Shown piece by piece: positions 1-8,973 of a stretch of 38,914 bases of DNA. The position numbers were made by a program, and so were the translations under genes. Under the pieces are notes generated by a model. That model saw only the letters and a program-made list of their open reading frames with translations, made no database searches and was not told the DNA's origin. The first letter of the stretch is position 1; each line of letters opens with the position of its first letter. The DNA is from Lactifluus volemus (lineage: Eukaryota > Basidiomycota > Agaricomycetes > Russulales > Russulaceae): NCBI GenBank assembly GCA_022376515.1, contig WTXI01000327.1:1-38914 (forward strand), in the 5' to 3' direction.

Positions 1-226
1 TACGAATTGGGCAAGTGGAGCCATCGTGCCCAGTCGTTCTGCTGGAAGTTGCCGTAGATTCGAAGGTACTGTTCCAGCCATTGGTTCGTCCTCTGATTGG
101 CCGTCTGTCTGGGGGTGGTATGCTGTACTAATGTTTTGGTTTATTTTGAGTCGTTTACAAAGGTCTGTTGTCCATTTCGAGGTGAACCTCGTGTCTCGGT
201 CTGATATGACGGTCTTGGGAATCCCA
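1..226 (-). pseudogene. Integrase core of the minus gypsy element, frameshifted continuation of pol
   Basis: Integrase homology continues on the minus strand beyond the end of the long pol frame, but in other frames. One single-base change near base 226 moves the reading into a frame encoding the ISDRDTRF-type and AYHPQTDGQSE-type core motifs, and a second indel near bases 86-92 shifts it again. The sequence reaches the left edge still inside integrase (NFQQNDWARW). The element's integrase is therefore broken at two nearby places. Confidence 0.8.
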
Positions 227-3070
227 GTGAGGGAAGACGTGCTGGGCGTAGAGTGCGGCCACTCCTTCAGAGTCGATTTTCTGCGTACAAGGGAGGAAGA
301 ACGCCGCCTTTGTGCAGTCGTGGTCGGTAATCGTTAGGATAGAGTCATAACCTTGCGAGGGTGGGAGGTCCACAATGAGGTCGAGTGCGATAGTTTCGAA
401 TGGTAGCGCGTTTGGCTTAACGGTGATCGGGTAGATTGGAACTTTGGGTCGGACTGTGTTGCTTTTTGTGGTCTGACAGGTGGCGCATCCTTTGACGTAT
501 TGTCGAACGAAGGTTTTCATATCAGGCCACCAATACCCTTGTTCCACCGCATGTAGGGTTTTCGAAATTCCGGGGTGTCCAGCAGTAGCGTGATCGTGGT
601 GCGCGGCGATCACCTCCCTCCTCAGGGCGTTGTCTGCCACGACAACGATCTTCCCAGCACAGGTCCACAGGCCATGGGGCCCGCGTTCGAGGCGGAAGGG
701 AGCGGACCAGCCGGCAATGTCGGTGGGCGCCGCTTCCTGGGCGCGGAGCAACCTGCCCTCCCAGGGATCGAGAGGGGGCAAAGAGAGCGCAGCAACCGAT
801 GCAAACAGTTCGCTAGGGAGGACTATGACATCCTTGTTATCCAGCGCCCCAGTGTCAAAGTCGGGGCGACGAGAGAGGGGGTCCGCTCTCATCAATTTGC
901 CAGGCTTGTGGACGAGAGAGAGGTTAAATTCCCCCAAAAGAGGAATGTAGCGGGCTACGCGGCGGTTAATATCCCGAGGGTGGCGATAATACTGCAGATT
1001 TTTGTGATCGGTGTAGACCGTGATAGGGTGTCGCGCCCCTAGCAACAAGTGGCGCCATCGTTTGAGCGCGTGAATGATGGCAAGGAGTTCCCGGTCATGG
1101 ACATCGTAACCCCGCTCCGGCGGGGACAGGGCATGGGAGTAATAACTGATAGGGCGTGGGAGCCCGGTGGGGGTGCGTTGGAAGAGGATGGCCCCGAGGG
1201 CGAATTGGGAGGCGTCCACCTCCACTTCGAAGGGTCGATCGTGGTCCGGGCGGTTAAGGGCCATGTCGCGTTCTACTAGGCTAATGAGGCGTTTCACGGC
1301 TGCTCGCTGTTCGTCTCCCCAGCGGAAGGGGACGTCCTTCTTCAGGAGGTCAGTGAGGGGTCGTGCGATTTCCGCAAAACCCGGGATGAAGGGGCGGTGG
1401 TAGCCGAACACCCCCAGGGTGCTTCGTACGCCGGAGACGGTGCTTTGTTCAGTTGGCCACTCGAGCAGTCCTTGTCTTTTCGTCGGGTCCAGGGAGATCC
1501 TGCCATCCTCGACAACAATACCGAGGTAGTGAACGCGGGGTTGCTCGAAATGACATTTCGCCGCTTTTAGGAAGAAGGACTCGTCTTCAAAGCGCTGCAG
1601 CACCTGATGGACTATGGTCCGGTGAAGGGCTAGGTCCACTGCATTGCGGTTTGGGGTGGCGATGAGAAAGTCGTCCATGTAAATGTGGATAAAGTCAGGG
1701 TAGGCATTCAGTAGGTCTCGGAAAACGGTGTGCATGCATCGTTGAAAGGTCCCCGGCGCATTTCGAAGGCCAAATGGCATTACATTAGGAAGGTACAAGC
1801 CGAAAGGGGTGATGAAGGCGGCCTTCCAGCGGTCCTCCGCTTTGATCTGGATGTTGTTGTAACCCCAACGGATGTCGAGGGTAGTGAAGAGTTGCTTTCC
1901 TTCTAATTGTTCCAGGATAGTTTCGATGCGTGGGAGCGGGTAAACGTCGGGTATGGTCCATTCATTGACCTTCCGGTAATCTTGAACTGGGCGGAGGGAG
2001 CCGTCCTGTTTCTTCACAAATAAGAATGGGGTTGCCCAGGGCGAATCCCCTTTTTCGATGTATCCCAGTCGTTCGTTCTCCTCAATCCACTTGCGCGCTG
2101 CTTCCATTTCGGCGGGACTGAGAGGGTAGGTTTTGCTCTTTATCGTGGTAGGGGCTCCTTCTTTCAACTTGATTTCGTGGTCGTCCAACCGGGCAGGAGG
2201 GAAACGATGGGACAATTTCTCCGAGAAGACCCTCCAGTGACGTTTATATTCCACAGGTAAGGACGGGTCGCCCTGTTGTCGTGGTGCTTTAATGGCCCAT
2301 TCTGTGGCTACAGAGGTTTTATTTAGCCCCATCGGAGGTATGACCCGTGGCTCGGATATTTTGGAGACTCCGTTGGGCCACTCCGGGAAGTACTCTGCCC
2401 ACTGTTGTAGTTCGGGGTGCTTGTCCTCGAGCTCCTTTTTCTGGTTTGCCGTTAATTTGTCGTCCTGCAGCCGAAGCTTTAGGTGGGCTAGCATTTTGCG
2501 GCGGTTTTCCCGCTTGACGTCAGCTTGCCTGAGTCGTTGCCTAGCATGGTCCTCTACTCCCAAGAAGCGAGCCCTAGTGACCGCACGCGTGGCTACCTCG
2601 ATAGGGAGGTCATCCCAAGTCATGTTCGTCCAATTGATCTTTGGGTTAAAGGCCTTGAGCCATGTGAAGCCAAAGATTATCCGGTCTTTCCCTAAGTTAG
2701 CAACGAGGAATAGCAGTTCTTCACTCTTGCTTCCCCGGGTGACATGGAGCACGGCGTATCGTGTAACTGCACCGCTCCGGTTGTGTGTTCCGTCCACATT
2801 GGTGACTTGCACCGGTATTGGGAGTTGTCGGGTGGCAATTCCCCATCGTTCCACTGTTCTCTGATCAATAAAGTTCTCGCTCGCCCCACTGTCAACAAGG
2901 GCTGCTTCTCCAACCGTTCCACGCATCGATCGAAAGATAAAGGGCATGTTTATTGACTTAATGCCTCGGTGTCGTACAAACAGGATGCGTGGTTGTTCTG
3001 CTCCATGCCAGGTTGGCGGACAGGAGCCTAGAGAAAATCCTCCCCGTCCTCTCTCTGTAACTCGTCCCAC
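155..3070 (-). CDS. pol: Ty3/gypsy pol: protease, reverse transcriptase, RNase H, integrase (5' part)
   Basis: This is a 971-codon open frame. In order it shows an aspartic protease site (DSGASENFID, about residues 61-70), RT with TLDIRWGYNNIQIK, MPFGLRNAPGTFQ and the catalytic YMDD (about residue 464, bases 1670-1681), and RNase H (VEVDASQFALGAILF, then DHKNLQYY). The H2C2 zinc-binding region of integrase follows (HHDHATAGHPG ... GCATCQ) and then the first catalytic Asp of the integrase core. The frame overlaps the end of gag by about 40 bases and is offset by -1, as expected if pol is made by frameshifting; I saw no canonical slippery heptamer. The first codons as listed start at a GTG and are probably not a true start. 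The frame breaks at about base 226, inside the integrase core. Confidence 0.93.
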   Translation of the reverse strand: MGRVTERGRGGFSLGSCPPTWHGAEQPRILFVRHRGIKSINMPFIFRSMRGTVGEAALVDSGASENFIDQRTVERWGIATRQLPIPVQVTNVDGTHNRSGAVTRYAVLHVTRGSKSEELLFLVANLGKDRIIFGFTWLKAFNPKINWTNMTWDDLPIEVATRAVTRARFLGVEDHARQRLRQADVKRENRRKMLAHLKLRLQDDKLTANQKKELEDKHPELQQWAEYFPEWPNGVSKISEPRVIPPMGLNKTSVATEWAIKAPRQQGDPSLPVEYKRHWRVFSEKLSHRFPPARLDDHEIKLKEGAPTTIKSKTYPLSPAEMEAARKWIEENERLGYIEKGDSPWATPFLFVKKQDGSLRPVQDYRKVNEWTIPDVYPLPRIETILEQLEGKQLFTTLDIRWGYNNIQIKAEDRWKAAFITPFGLYLPNVMPFGLRNAPGTFQRCMHTVFRDLLNAYPDFIHIYMDDFLIATPNRNAVDLALHRTIVHQVLQRFEDESFFLKAAKCHFEQPRVHYLGIVVEDGRISLDPTKRQGLLEWPTEQSTVSGVRSTLGVFGYHRPFIPGFAEIARPLTDLLKKDVPFRWGDEQRAAVKRLISLVERDMALNRPDHDRPFEVEVDASQFALGAILFQRTPTGLPRPISYYSHALSPPERGYDVHDRELLAIIHALKRWRHLLLGARHPITVYTDHKNLQYYRHPRDINRRVARYIPLLGEFNLSLVHKPGKLMRADPLSRRPDFDTGALDNKDVIVLPSELFASVAALSLPPLDPWEGRLLRAQEAAPTDIAGWSAPFRLERGPHGLWTCAGKIVVVADNALRREVIAAHHDHATAGHPGISKTLHAVEQGYWWPDMKTFVRQYVKGCATCQTTKSNTVRPKVPIYPITVKPNALPFETIALDLIVDLPPSQGYDSILTITDHDCTKAAFFLPCTQKIDSEGVAALYAQHVFPHWDSQDRHIRPRHEVHLEMDNRPL

Positions 3071-4635
3071 ACCCTTTCTCGCTCCTCTTGGTTCATCCTT
3101 CGAAGGTGTTGCGCCACCTCCGCCGGAGCCCCAGGGTTAGTGGTAGGTGTGGGGTCTTCCGAGGAGGGGAGCAGGTCGATAAGAGGGGGATCTCGAGCGG
3201 GGGTTTCCTGGTTGTCATGACCACTTGCTGTCGTGTATGGCGGGGCTCGTGGTACGTATGCCGGAGGGGGTTGGCGCCAGTCGCCCGCGCGAGTTCGAGG
3301 TTGCGCGTAGGACGGCCTGCTCCCCGGGGGCTGCCTGCTTGGTTGTCCGCTTCTGGTGGTTTGGGGAACACGCCTGGAAGGTTGTCCCTTGGGGCAGTTC
3401 TTGACGAAGTGGCCGAATTGTCCGCATCCCATGCATCTTCCTTCTTTTTGGAATTTCTCTCGCTGGGCACGAGTTGCCAGATTGGCCTCGGTTTGGGCGG
3501 TGTCGACATCCATGGCAAAGGGGTCTCTCCTGGGTTGCGAGGGTCTCGGTGGTAGTCCCATCCCTCTTCTTAGCTGTTCCTGAGTCAGGGTAGGTCGACT
3601 TGGCTGGCCTGGTCGCTGCCCTAGGAGGGCCATTCTGGCCTTGTGTCGGTTATTCTGATTTCTAGCGTCTCGCTCCCACATATCTAAGGTGGTTGGCCAG
3701 GTCTCCTGGTTGAGTATGGCCTTCTTCAGCTCATGTTTCAGTCCTGCCTGGAACAGGTCCATGGTTCTAGCATCATTTCGCGACCATCCGGCTTGCTTTA
3801 CCAAAGTTTCGAAGCCCGCGATGTACGTGTCGACGTCGTCATTGACCATTTTATGGTCCTTGAGTTTTTCATAGGCACGTTGCTTCTTATTTGAGTCAGT
3901 AAAGGCGTCTTTGAAGGCCTGTTCGAACTCGGTCCAGATGGCCTCGTCGTTATGTGGATGCGTGGTGGTTTCAAGTTTTGTCAATTGCTCCTCCTGCCAG
4001 TCATTGACCTTCTCTCCTTTGATATAACTGAGAGCCATGAGGACTCGGTTATATGGGTTACTCATTTCGTCACTATGTCGGTTTATGAGTTTCCACTGTT
4101 TGAACTCCTTCAGGAAGAGGTCGCTACGGTTCCTATCTCCATAGAAAATTGAAGGGGCCAGCCCTTTTAATCCCCCAGTCCCCGGGTTTGCGGGGGCGGT
4201 AGTGGCGGCAGTTATAGTGCTCCCTGCTTGGACTGTCCTTTGGCTAGAGGAGGAGGTGGCGGCGACCGGGATGGGGGGTAACCCACTAGGGGTACCAGGG
4301 GTGGCTTGGGAGGAGAGTAGCGGGGGAAGGAGGCTTCCTCCGCGCTGGTAAAGGTTGTAAACTTGTGAGAATATTTGTTGGGCCATAGCGGGTGGTTGTT
4401 CAGGAGTGAGGGGATGAGTTCCTTGTAAGGTGACAATGGCGCTAGTAGCAGCAGCAAGAGTGTCGTCGGCGAGGGGGTTTGGCTGTTGTTGAGGGGAGAC
4501 TGGAGGTTCTTCTTCGGCCTCGGAGTCAGAGGAGTTTGAGTTTGAGACGCCGAAACGCCCTGGTGGCCTAGGGATCGGTACGCGGGGTGCTCCCTGTCGG
4601 TTTCTCTCCAGTAGCCTAAGCCTGCTGCAGAGCAA
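3028..4635 (-). CDS. gag: Ty3/gypsy Gag, main part with CCHC zinc knuckle
   Basis: This is a 535-codon open frame. It starts with an acidic, Pro/Ser-rich segment, followed by a capsid-like helical core (about residues 155-330, including YGDRNRSDLFLKEFKQWK and GWSRNDARTMDLFQAGLKHE). A basic linker leads to a CCHC zinc knuckle, CMGCGQFGHFVKNC (about residues 402-415), and the C-terminus is rich in Pro, Arg and Gln. Gag packages the element's RNA. The first Met at 4635 is probably not the biological start, because related coding sequence continues upstream in a neighbouring frame (see 4640-5776). The stop lies 42 bases inside the pol frame. Confidence 0.88.
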   Translation of the reverse strand: MLCSRLRLLERNRQGAPRVPIPRPPGRFGVSNSNSSDSEAEEEPPVSPQQQPNPLADDTLAAATSAIVTLQGTHPLTPEQPPAMAQQIFSQVYNLYQRGGSLLPPLLSSQATPGTPSGLPPIPVAATSSSSQRTVQAGSTITAATTAPANPGTGGLKGLAPSIFYGDRNRSDLFLKEFKQWKLINRHSDEMSNPYNRVLMALSYIKGEKVNDWQEEQLTKLETTTHPHNDEAIWTEFEQAFKDAFTDSNKKQRAYEKLKDHKMVNDDVDTYIAGFETLVKQAGWSRNDARTMDLFQAGLKHELKKAILNQETWPTTLDMWERDARNQNNRHKARMALLGQRPGQPSRPTLTQEQLRRGMGLPPRPSQPRRDPFAMDVDTAQTEANLATRAQREKFQKEGRCMGCGQFGHFVKNCPKGQPSRRVPQTTRSGQPSRQPPGSRPSYAQPRTRAGDWRQPPPAYVPRAPPYTTASGHDNQETPARDPPLIDLLPSSEDPTPTTNPGAPAEVAQHLRRMNQEERERVWDELQREDGEDFL

Positions 4636-4639
4636 TGTA

Positions 4640-5776
4640 TGGGTTGTAAGAGGTTTCCTGAGCGGGTTCGGAAGATGTTTCCTTCTGGGTCTGGTTCAAT
4701 GAGATACCAGGAGTTGTTTATGAATTCACAAAAGTCGTTGAGTAGATTTCCTCGTCCGTCACGGGTGGTAACCTGATAGGCTCCCCTTCCAACGTCTGGG
4801 TTGATCAAGATCCACTGAGCAACGCCTTTTACGTGTGCAGGTAGGCCGTCTCTGATTCGAAGAGGGATATAGGTCCAATGATTATTGTCAGGGATCGGGG
4901 CATTTAAGGACGTGTTGCCTGAACTGCCGCTGCTTCTTCGTTCTCTGTCAGGGACTGGGGTCTACTCGTTCGTAGGGGTTTGGGTTAGGTGGTCGAGACG
5001 TCGTGTAAGGTTTTCTCTTCGGTGAATAGGGATTCCTACTGCGAAGGCAATTATTCCCCCTGGGTCTGCGTGTTGGGTGAGGTGGATGAGGAGTAGATCA
5101 AGGCTCTCTTCGACTTCAAAGAGTTCGATGATGGTCTCGTCAATGAGAGTGGCGGTACCCTCAGTCGATGGTGACGTCGGTTCTGTTGTATTCGAGGATA
5201 TGTTGGAGGAAGAAGCGGTATTGTTCAAGGAGGTGGATGGTGTTCTCGAAGAAGGTGACGAGTTCTGGTTCTTCTTCACGTAGGGAGGCGAAGAGGAGTA
5301 GGTCAGTATGGACCCACTCGAGTTCTAGGCGGATGTGGAAGATAAGGTCTCTTGGTTGGCTTCGCAAGCGGCGGCTAAAGAGGTAGGGTCTGAGGTTGGC
5401 CCTGTTTAGGATGGGAGTCCTTTCGGGTGCTTGCGGTCTTTCTGGGTGATCGGATGCGTGTGAGGGATCTATCTTTTGGTGTGGTACCGGCAACGGTCCT
5501 CCTTGCAGAAACACTCGTGCTGAAGGCGTGGATGTGGGTGTAGTGTACCTTCTTTCCTGGTATAAACTCGTGGAAGGCATGGGTGGTGTACGGTGGTCCT
5601 CGGAGTAGGGCTCGGAGGTCAAAGATAGGAGGGGAAACGGGAGTGATGGGTTCTCGGGGAGTCGCAGGGGTTTCCTTATACGTGGTATGATGACTAAGGG
5701 TGACTGGGGTCTCAGTAGGGCACAGGGTTCTTCCTCTGGGTGCAACGATGCGACGGGGTTCTTCCTCTTCCTTCAC
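4640..5776 (-). pseudogene. N-terminal extension of gypsy Gag, broken by frameshifts and one stop
   Basis: Between the 5' LTR leader and the main gag frame lies about 1.1 kb of protein-like sequence spread over three frames. From an ATG at 5776 one frame runs to about 5530 (PPIFDLRALLRGPPY). A second covers about 5530-5160 (Pro-rich, then LEWVHTDLLLFASLREEE). A third covers about 5160-4640 (DETIIELFEVEESLDLLLIH, later WYLIEPDPEGN), interrupted by TAG at 4962-4964. I infer one ancestral reading frame running into gag at 4635, about 380 residues longer than the intact part, damaged by three indels and one nonsense change. The function of this extension is unknown; it may be a matrix-like region. 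Confidence 0.55.
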
Positions 5777-5892
5777 TTATAAGGGCACGTAGCCTCTTCA
5801 CAAGTGGAGGGTCGACTTGGGTGATAGGTGGGTGGACTTAGCTAGTGGTTTTGAAGACCAACTGAGGTCTCGTAGGGTTTAGGGTTGTTAGG

Positions 5893-5903
5893 AGACTTCG
5901 CTT
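5893..5903 (-). other. Putative self-primer binding site (Tf1-like) next to the 5' LTR
   Basis: One base inside the LTR edge, the minus strand reads AAGCGAAGTCT. This is the exact reverse complement of AGACTTCGCTT in the LTR (6196-6186), which lies about 33 bases downstream of the TATA box. An 11-base match between the predicted mRNA 5' end and the site just inside the LTR is the arrangement known for Tf1/sushi chromoviruses, which prime reverse transcription with their own mRNA 5' end. I saw no typical tRNA-derived primer site here. The assignment rests on position and complementarity only. Confidence 0.7.
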
Positions 5904-5904
5904 T

Positions 5905-6482
5905 TGTCAAGGCTCAGAGGGGCCTTGGCGCACGACGTGTGCTTGAGTAATGCGAGAAGGGCTGAGCGTGGCAACTAGCCTCAGCACGACGAGGATTACT
6001 CGAGTTCTTCCCTTGGCTTTACTATAGAGGAGAGCATCGCGCTGACGGATGCACTCTACTGTATCGTCAAAGAAGAGGTCAAGGGCAATCACAAGACGAG
6101 ACTAAGTCTTGTATTGACAACGGTCAGGAGGTCTGACTTGAAGGGACAAGAAGGGAAGAGGGTTCAACTAGTCTGATTGCAGACGAAGCGAAGTCTAAGG
6201 AGACAAGCTACAACGGACCGGTTTATATACTCCTAGGGTGTGATGCTGAGTCATAGAGTCCCAGGCGTGTCACAGTGTGACGCGCCTCCTAAATAATATA
6301 TCGTAGATCGAACGGAGAAACTACGGAGATCTACGGAGATGCCTCAGAAAGATCCAGAGATCTGTATCGTACGCGGAAAGATCCGAAGATCCGTATCGTA
6401 GATTGTCTCGGAATAGAGCGAAAAAGATACCCACCATTACGTGGGGTTAATACATAAGCAGATCACGTGCCAAACCGTAACA
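5905..6482 (-). repeat. 5' LTR of the minus-strand gypsy element (578 bp)
   Basis: On the minus strand the LTR begins TGTTACGGTTTGG and ends CCTTGACA. Its inner parts match the 3' LTR of the plus-strand copy (8443-8973 plus 9853-9862). It carries a TATA box (TATATAA, minus strand, 6229-6223) followed about 33 bases later by AGACTTCGCTT (6196-6186), the probable start of the transcript. Short internal repeats of GATCT-type words lie at 6310-6410. The outer edge at 6482/6483 is exact, because integrase codons of the older copy start at the next base. Confidence 0.9.
6222..6229 (-). promoter_or_regulatory. TATA box in gypsy 5' LTR
   Basis: The minus strand reads TATATAAA. The same motif is kept in the plus-strand copy's LTR (about 8658-8665). 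It lies about 33 bases before the 11-mer that matches the primer site, a spacing that fits a TATA-driven start of the retroelement transcript. Confidence 0.6.
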
Positions 6483-8405
6483 AACTTCCAGCAGAATGAC
6501 TGGGCACAATGGCTCCCACTCGCCCAATTTGTACACAACTCTTGGCCCAGTTCCACCACCAGAAAGACCCCCTTCGAGTTACTCATTGGCTTTACCCCAC
6601 AGGCTCAGGAACAACAAGTAACGGACTCAGCCCTACTGGCTCTAGACGAATGATCCACCTACCTCTGCGGACTGCGGGAACAAGCGCAAAAGGCCATTCA
6701 TCAGGCACAAGACATGACGAGGAAGTACCACGAGTAAAAGAAGGGGCAACACCACTTCCGACCTTTCACCAAGGGACAGATGGTCCTACTTGAGGGGACA
6801 AACCTAAACCTACCCTATCTGACAAAGAAGCTTCGACCAAAGCGTTTCGGACCTTTCCATGTCGTCAAAGTGGTTTCGCCTTATGTGTACAAATTGGACT
6901 TGCCACCCCAATGGAAGATCCATAATGTCTTCCATGCGTCCCTTCTGACCCCACATTCGGAAACAGCCGAACATGGCCGAAATCACACCAAGCCACCCTC
7001 AGATCTGGTAGATGATCATCCAGAATACGAAGTCGAAGAGATTCTCAGATCAAGAAGGCAATACAGGAAACTCCAATATCTTCTAAAGTGGAAAGGATAT
7101 TCCGCAGCACACAACACATGGGAACCGGTCAAGAACGTTAATTCCCTGGAGTTAATCCAAGAATTCCACGAGGCAAATCCCGAAGCCGTGAGAACTCTCG
7201 AAGTTGAGGAGGATATAAACCCCACTCTTGACCTACAACAATCGCCATCCCCCTCTCCCATGAACTTTTCTCCCATCTAAGACTTCATCCTCGACCTTGA
7301 CCTCGCTTCCATCGACATCCCTGACGATACCTACGCTGCCCTCCTCCTCACCAGCCTCACCCCAGAAGATTTTCAACCTGAGCACCTCGACATCGACAAT
7401 GAATATGCCGCCTCACCATCACTCCTCCCAGTACCAGATCCGTCCACCAGGCCCCTCGCACCTGTACCTATACTCTGGGCCCCTCAGCCCACTTGACCTT
7501 CCGCTTACAGGGAATGGTCCCCCAAGCCCATCGATGACGACTACCCCTCGCCTGTCACTCCTCCTAATTTGGAAGAAGAGCCCCCTTCCCTCGCGCTTGA
7601 CCTCTTCCACCGCGTCGACAAGTGGAGGACCCAGTCAGCCCTGCAACTGGAGGCAGCGGGCCAAGAAGTCCCTCCCTTTCCATCACCCTCCTCGCGCTCT
7701 GAGCCGCACAACGCCTTCGAGCGCCCCTTCACACGGGTCAACACCCCCACCTCCGACAGCAACAGTCATCGATCTGACCAGTCTCTCTCCACCTCCGCTT
7801 CCAGCGAGGAGTCCCAGTTACCACGTCAGGACTCCTACCCCGGCTACCCCTCACCCACCAGCCCACATGCGTCAGCTACATTGGATGCCACCCACTCCCG
7901 ACCTGCACAGGGCTATGTTGCCCAATCCCTTCAACACGCCATTTATACCGGCACAGAGTCCTACACCTCTGCCAAGAAGGGCAAGGCTCCTGCAGATGGT
8001 GGCACTCGTGGACTCCAACGGGAACACGCAGGCATTTGGCACAGCGTTTGTGCCACCGAATACACACCTTCTTCACACGGCACATGGTATTACCCTCAGT
8101 AGTTTTCCTCCCCTCTAGCCATCACCTGGGTCCTGACCTTTCCACCTCCACCTCCCATGTACCCAGCCTGTCACCGTTGCGGCGTCAGCCAGCCTGACCA
8201 CCCCACTGACCTCTGCCCCATCGACATCTGCTGCCTCTATTGTGCAGGCAGGCACCTCTCGTGCCATTGCCTGTGGCTGCACTTCCTGTGCACGGCTGAC
8301 GACTGTTTTTGCCCCGACAACCACAACTTCGCGGAGCTGGAGGGCGTTCACAACCCCGTCTGGCAGTGCCCCACATCCCTCGTCTTGCATCGGCAGAACT
8401 ACTGA
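6483..8405 (+). pseudogene. Gypsy pol 3' part: integrase C-terminus, chromodomain, Pro-rich linker, Cys-rich tail
   Basis: One reading frame spans the whole stretch without an indel but with five stops: TGA 6651, TAA 6735, TAA 7278, TGA 7494 and TAG 8100. Each is one C-to-T step from CGA, CAA or CAG. The frame encodes integrase (FQQNDWAQWLPLAQFVHNSW, then GPFHVVKVVSPYVYKLDLP) and a chromodomain (EVEEILRSRRQYRKLQYLLK, followed by an NTWEP-type end, about 7027-7165). After that come about 375 codons rich in Pro, Ser and acidic residues, ending in a Cys/His-rich domain from about 8163. Chromodomains direct integration to particular chromatin. The tail's role is unknown. The extension is inferred to be part of pol because the frame is continuous. 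Confidence 0.8.
8157..8405 (+). other. Cys/His-rich terminal domain of the gypsy pol frame
   Basis: About 80 residues contain 15 Cys and several His. Pairs are spaced like metal ligands: CHRCG, CCLYCAGRH, CHCLWLHFLC and CFCPDNHN. The segment is in frame with the integrase/chromodomain, separated from it by a Pro/Ser-rich linker and some stops, and ends 23 bases before the purine tract of the 3' LTR. A metal-binding fold is likely. I do not recognise a named family; some other basidiomycete gypsy elements have a Cys-rich open frame in this place. Confidence 0.5.
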
Positions 8406-8428
8406 GGCGCTGGTGGCACAGCGCCCTT

Positions 8429-8440
8429 GAGAAGGGAGGC
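8429..8440 (+). other. Polypurine tract of plus-strand gypsy copy
   Basis: The sequence GAGAAGGGAGGC lies two bases before the LTR start (TGTTATGG at 8443). Position and purine content fit the primer for plus-strand DNA synthesis. Confidence 0.65.
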
Positions 8441-8442
8441 AC

Positions 8443-8973
8443 TGTTATGGTTTGGCACATGATTTGCTTATGTATTGATCTCATGTGACTGTGGGTATCT
8501 TTTCACTTTCTTACGAGACAATCTACGGTATGGATCTTTCCAAAGTATCTCCACAGATCTCCATAGTTTCTCCGCCCAATCTACAATATATTATTTAGGA
8601 GGCATGTCACACCGTGACACGCCTGAGACTCTATGACTCAGCATCACACCCTAGGAGTATATAAACTGGTCCATTGTAGCTTGTCTCCTTAGACTTCGCT
8701 TCATCTGCAATCAGACTAGTTGAACCCTCTTCCCTTCTCTGCCCTTCAAGTCAGACCTCCTGACTGTTGTCAATACAAGACTTAGTCTCGTCTTGTGATT
8801 GCCCTTGACCTCTTCTTTGACAATACAGTAGAGTGCATCCATCAGCACGACGCTCTCCTCTATAGTAAAGCCAAGGGAAGAACTTGAGTAATCCTCGTTA
8901 TACTGAGTCTGATTGCCACGCTCAGCCCTCCTCATATTACTCAAAGCACACGTCATGCGCCAAGGCCCCTCTG
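8443..8973 (+). repeat. 3' LTR of plus-strand gypsy copy, main part
   Basis: The LTR begins TGTTATGGTTTGGCAC and carries the TATATAA box and the AGACTTCGCTT word at 8691-8701, as in the minus copy's LTR. At 8973 it is cut by the solo LTR insertion and its last ten bases (AGCCTTGACA) are at 9853-9862. Total LTR length is 541 bp against 578 bp in the minus copy; most of the difference is in the GATCT-type repeats of the upstream part. Confidence 0.88.

Larger units (their letters stand above)
1..6482 (-). mobile_element. Ty3/gypsy chromovirus-like retrotransposon, 5' part (runs off left edge)
   Basis: Reading on the minus strand, the order is 5' LTR (6482-5905), a self-primer-type binding site, a long gag precursor (5776-3028), then pol with protease, RT, RNase H and integrase (3070 to the left edge). 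The 3' end and 3' LTR lie outside the window. The LTR and integrase match the plus-strand copy at 6483-9862, so both belong to one family, and that copy carries a chromodomain. The LTR edge directly abuts integrase sequence of the plus copy, so this element inserted into it. Coding parts carry several indels and at least one stop, so the copy is probably not autonomous. Confidence 0.9.

Noticed and set aside
2292..2864. 190-codon plus-strand frame opposite gypsy pol
   Set aside because: It is an antisense shadow of protease/RT coding sequence; Ser/Leu-rich, with no motif.
3028..3070. A canonical -1 slippery heptamer in the gag-pol overlap
   Set aside because: The GGATTTTC sequence near the gag stop does not fit the X XXY YYZ pattern, so the expression mechanism is left open.
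8157..8405. Cys-rich frame as an independent host gene
   Set aside because: It is in the same frame as the integrase/chromodomain, lies between pol and the purine tract, and fits better as the element's own C-terminus.
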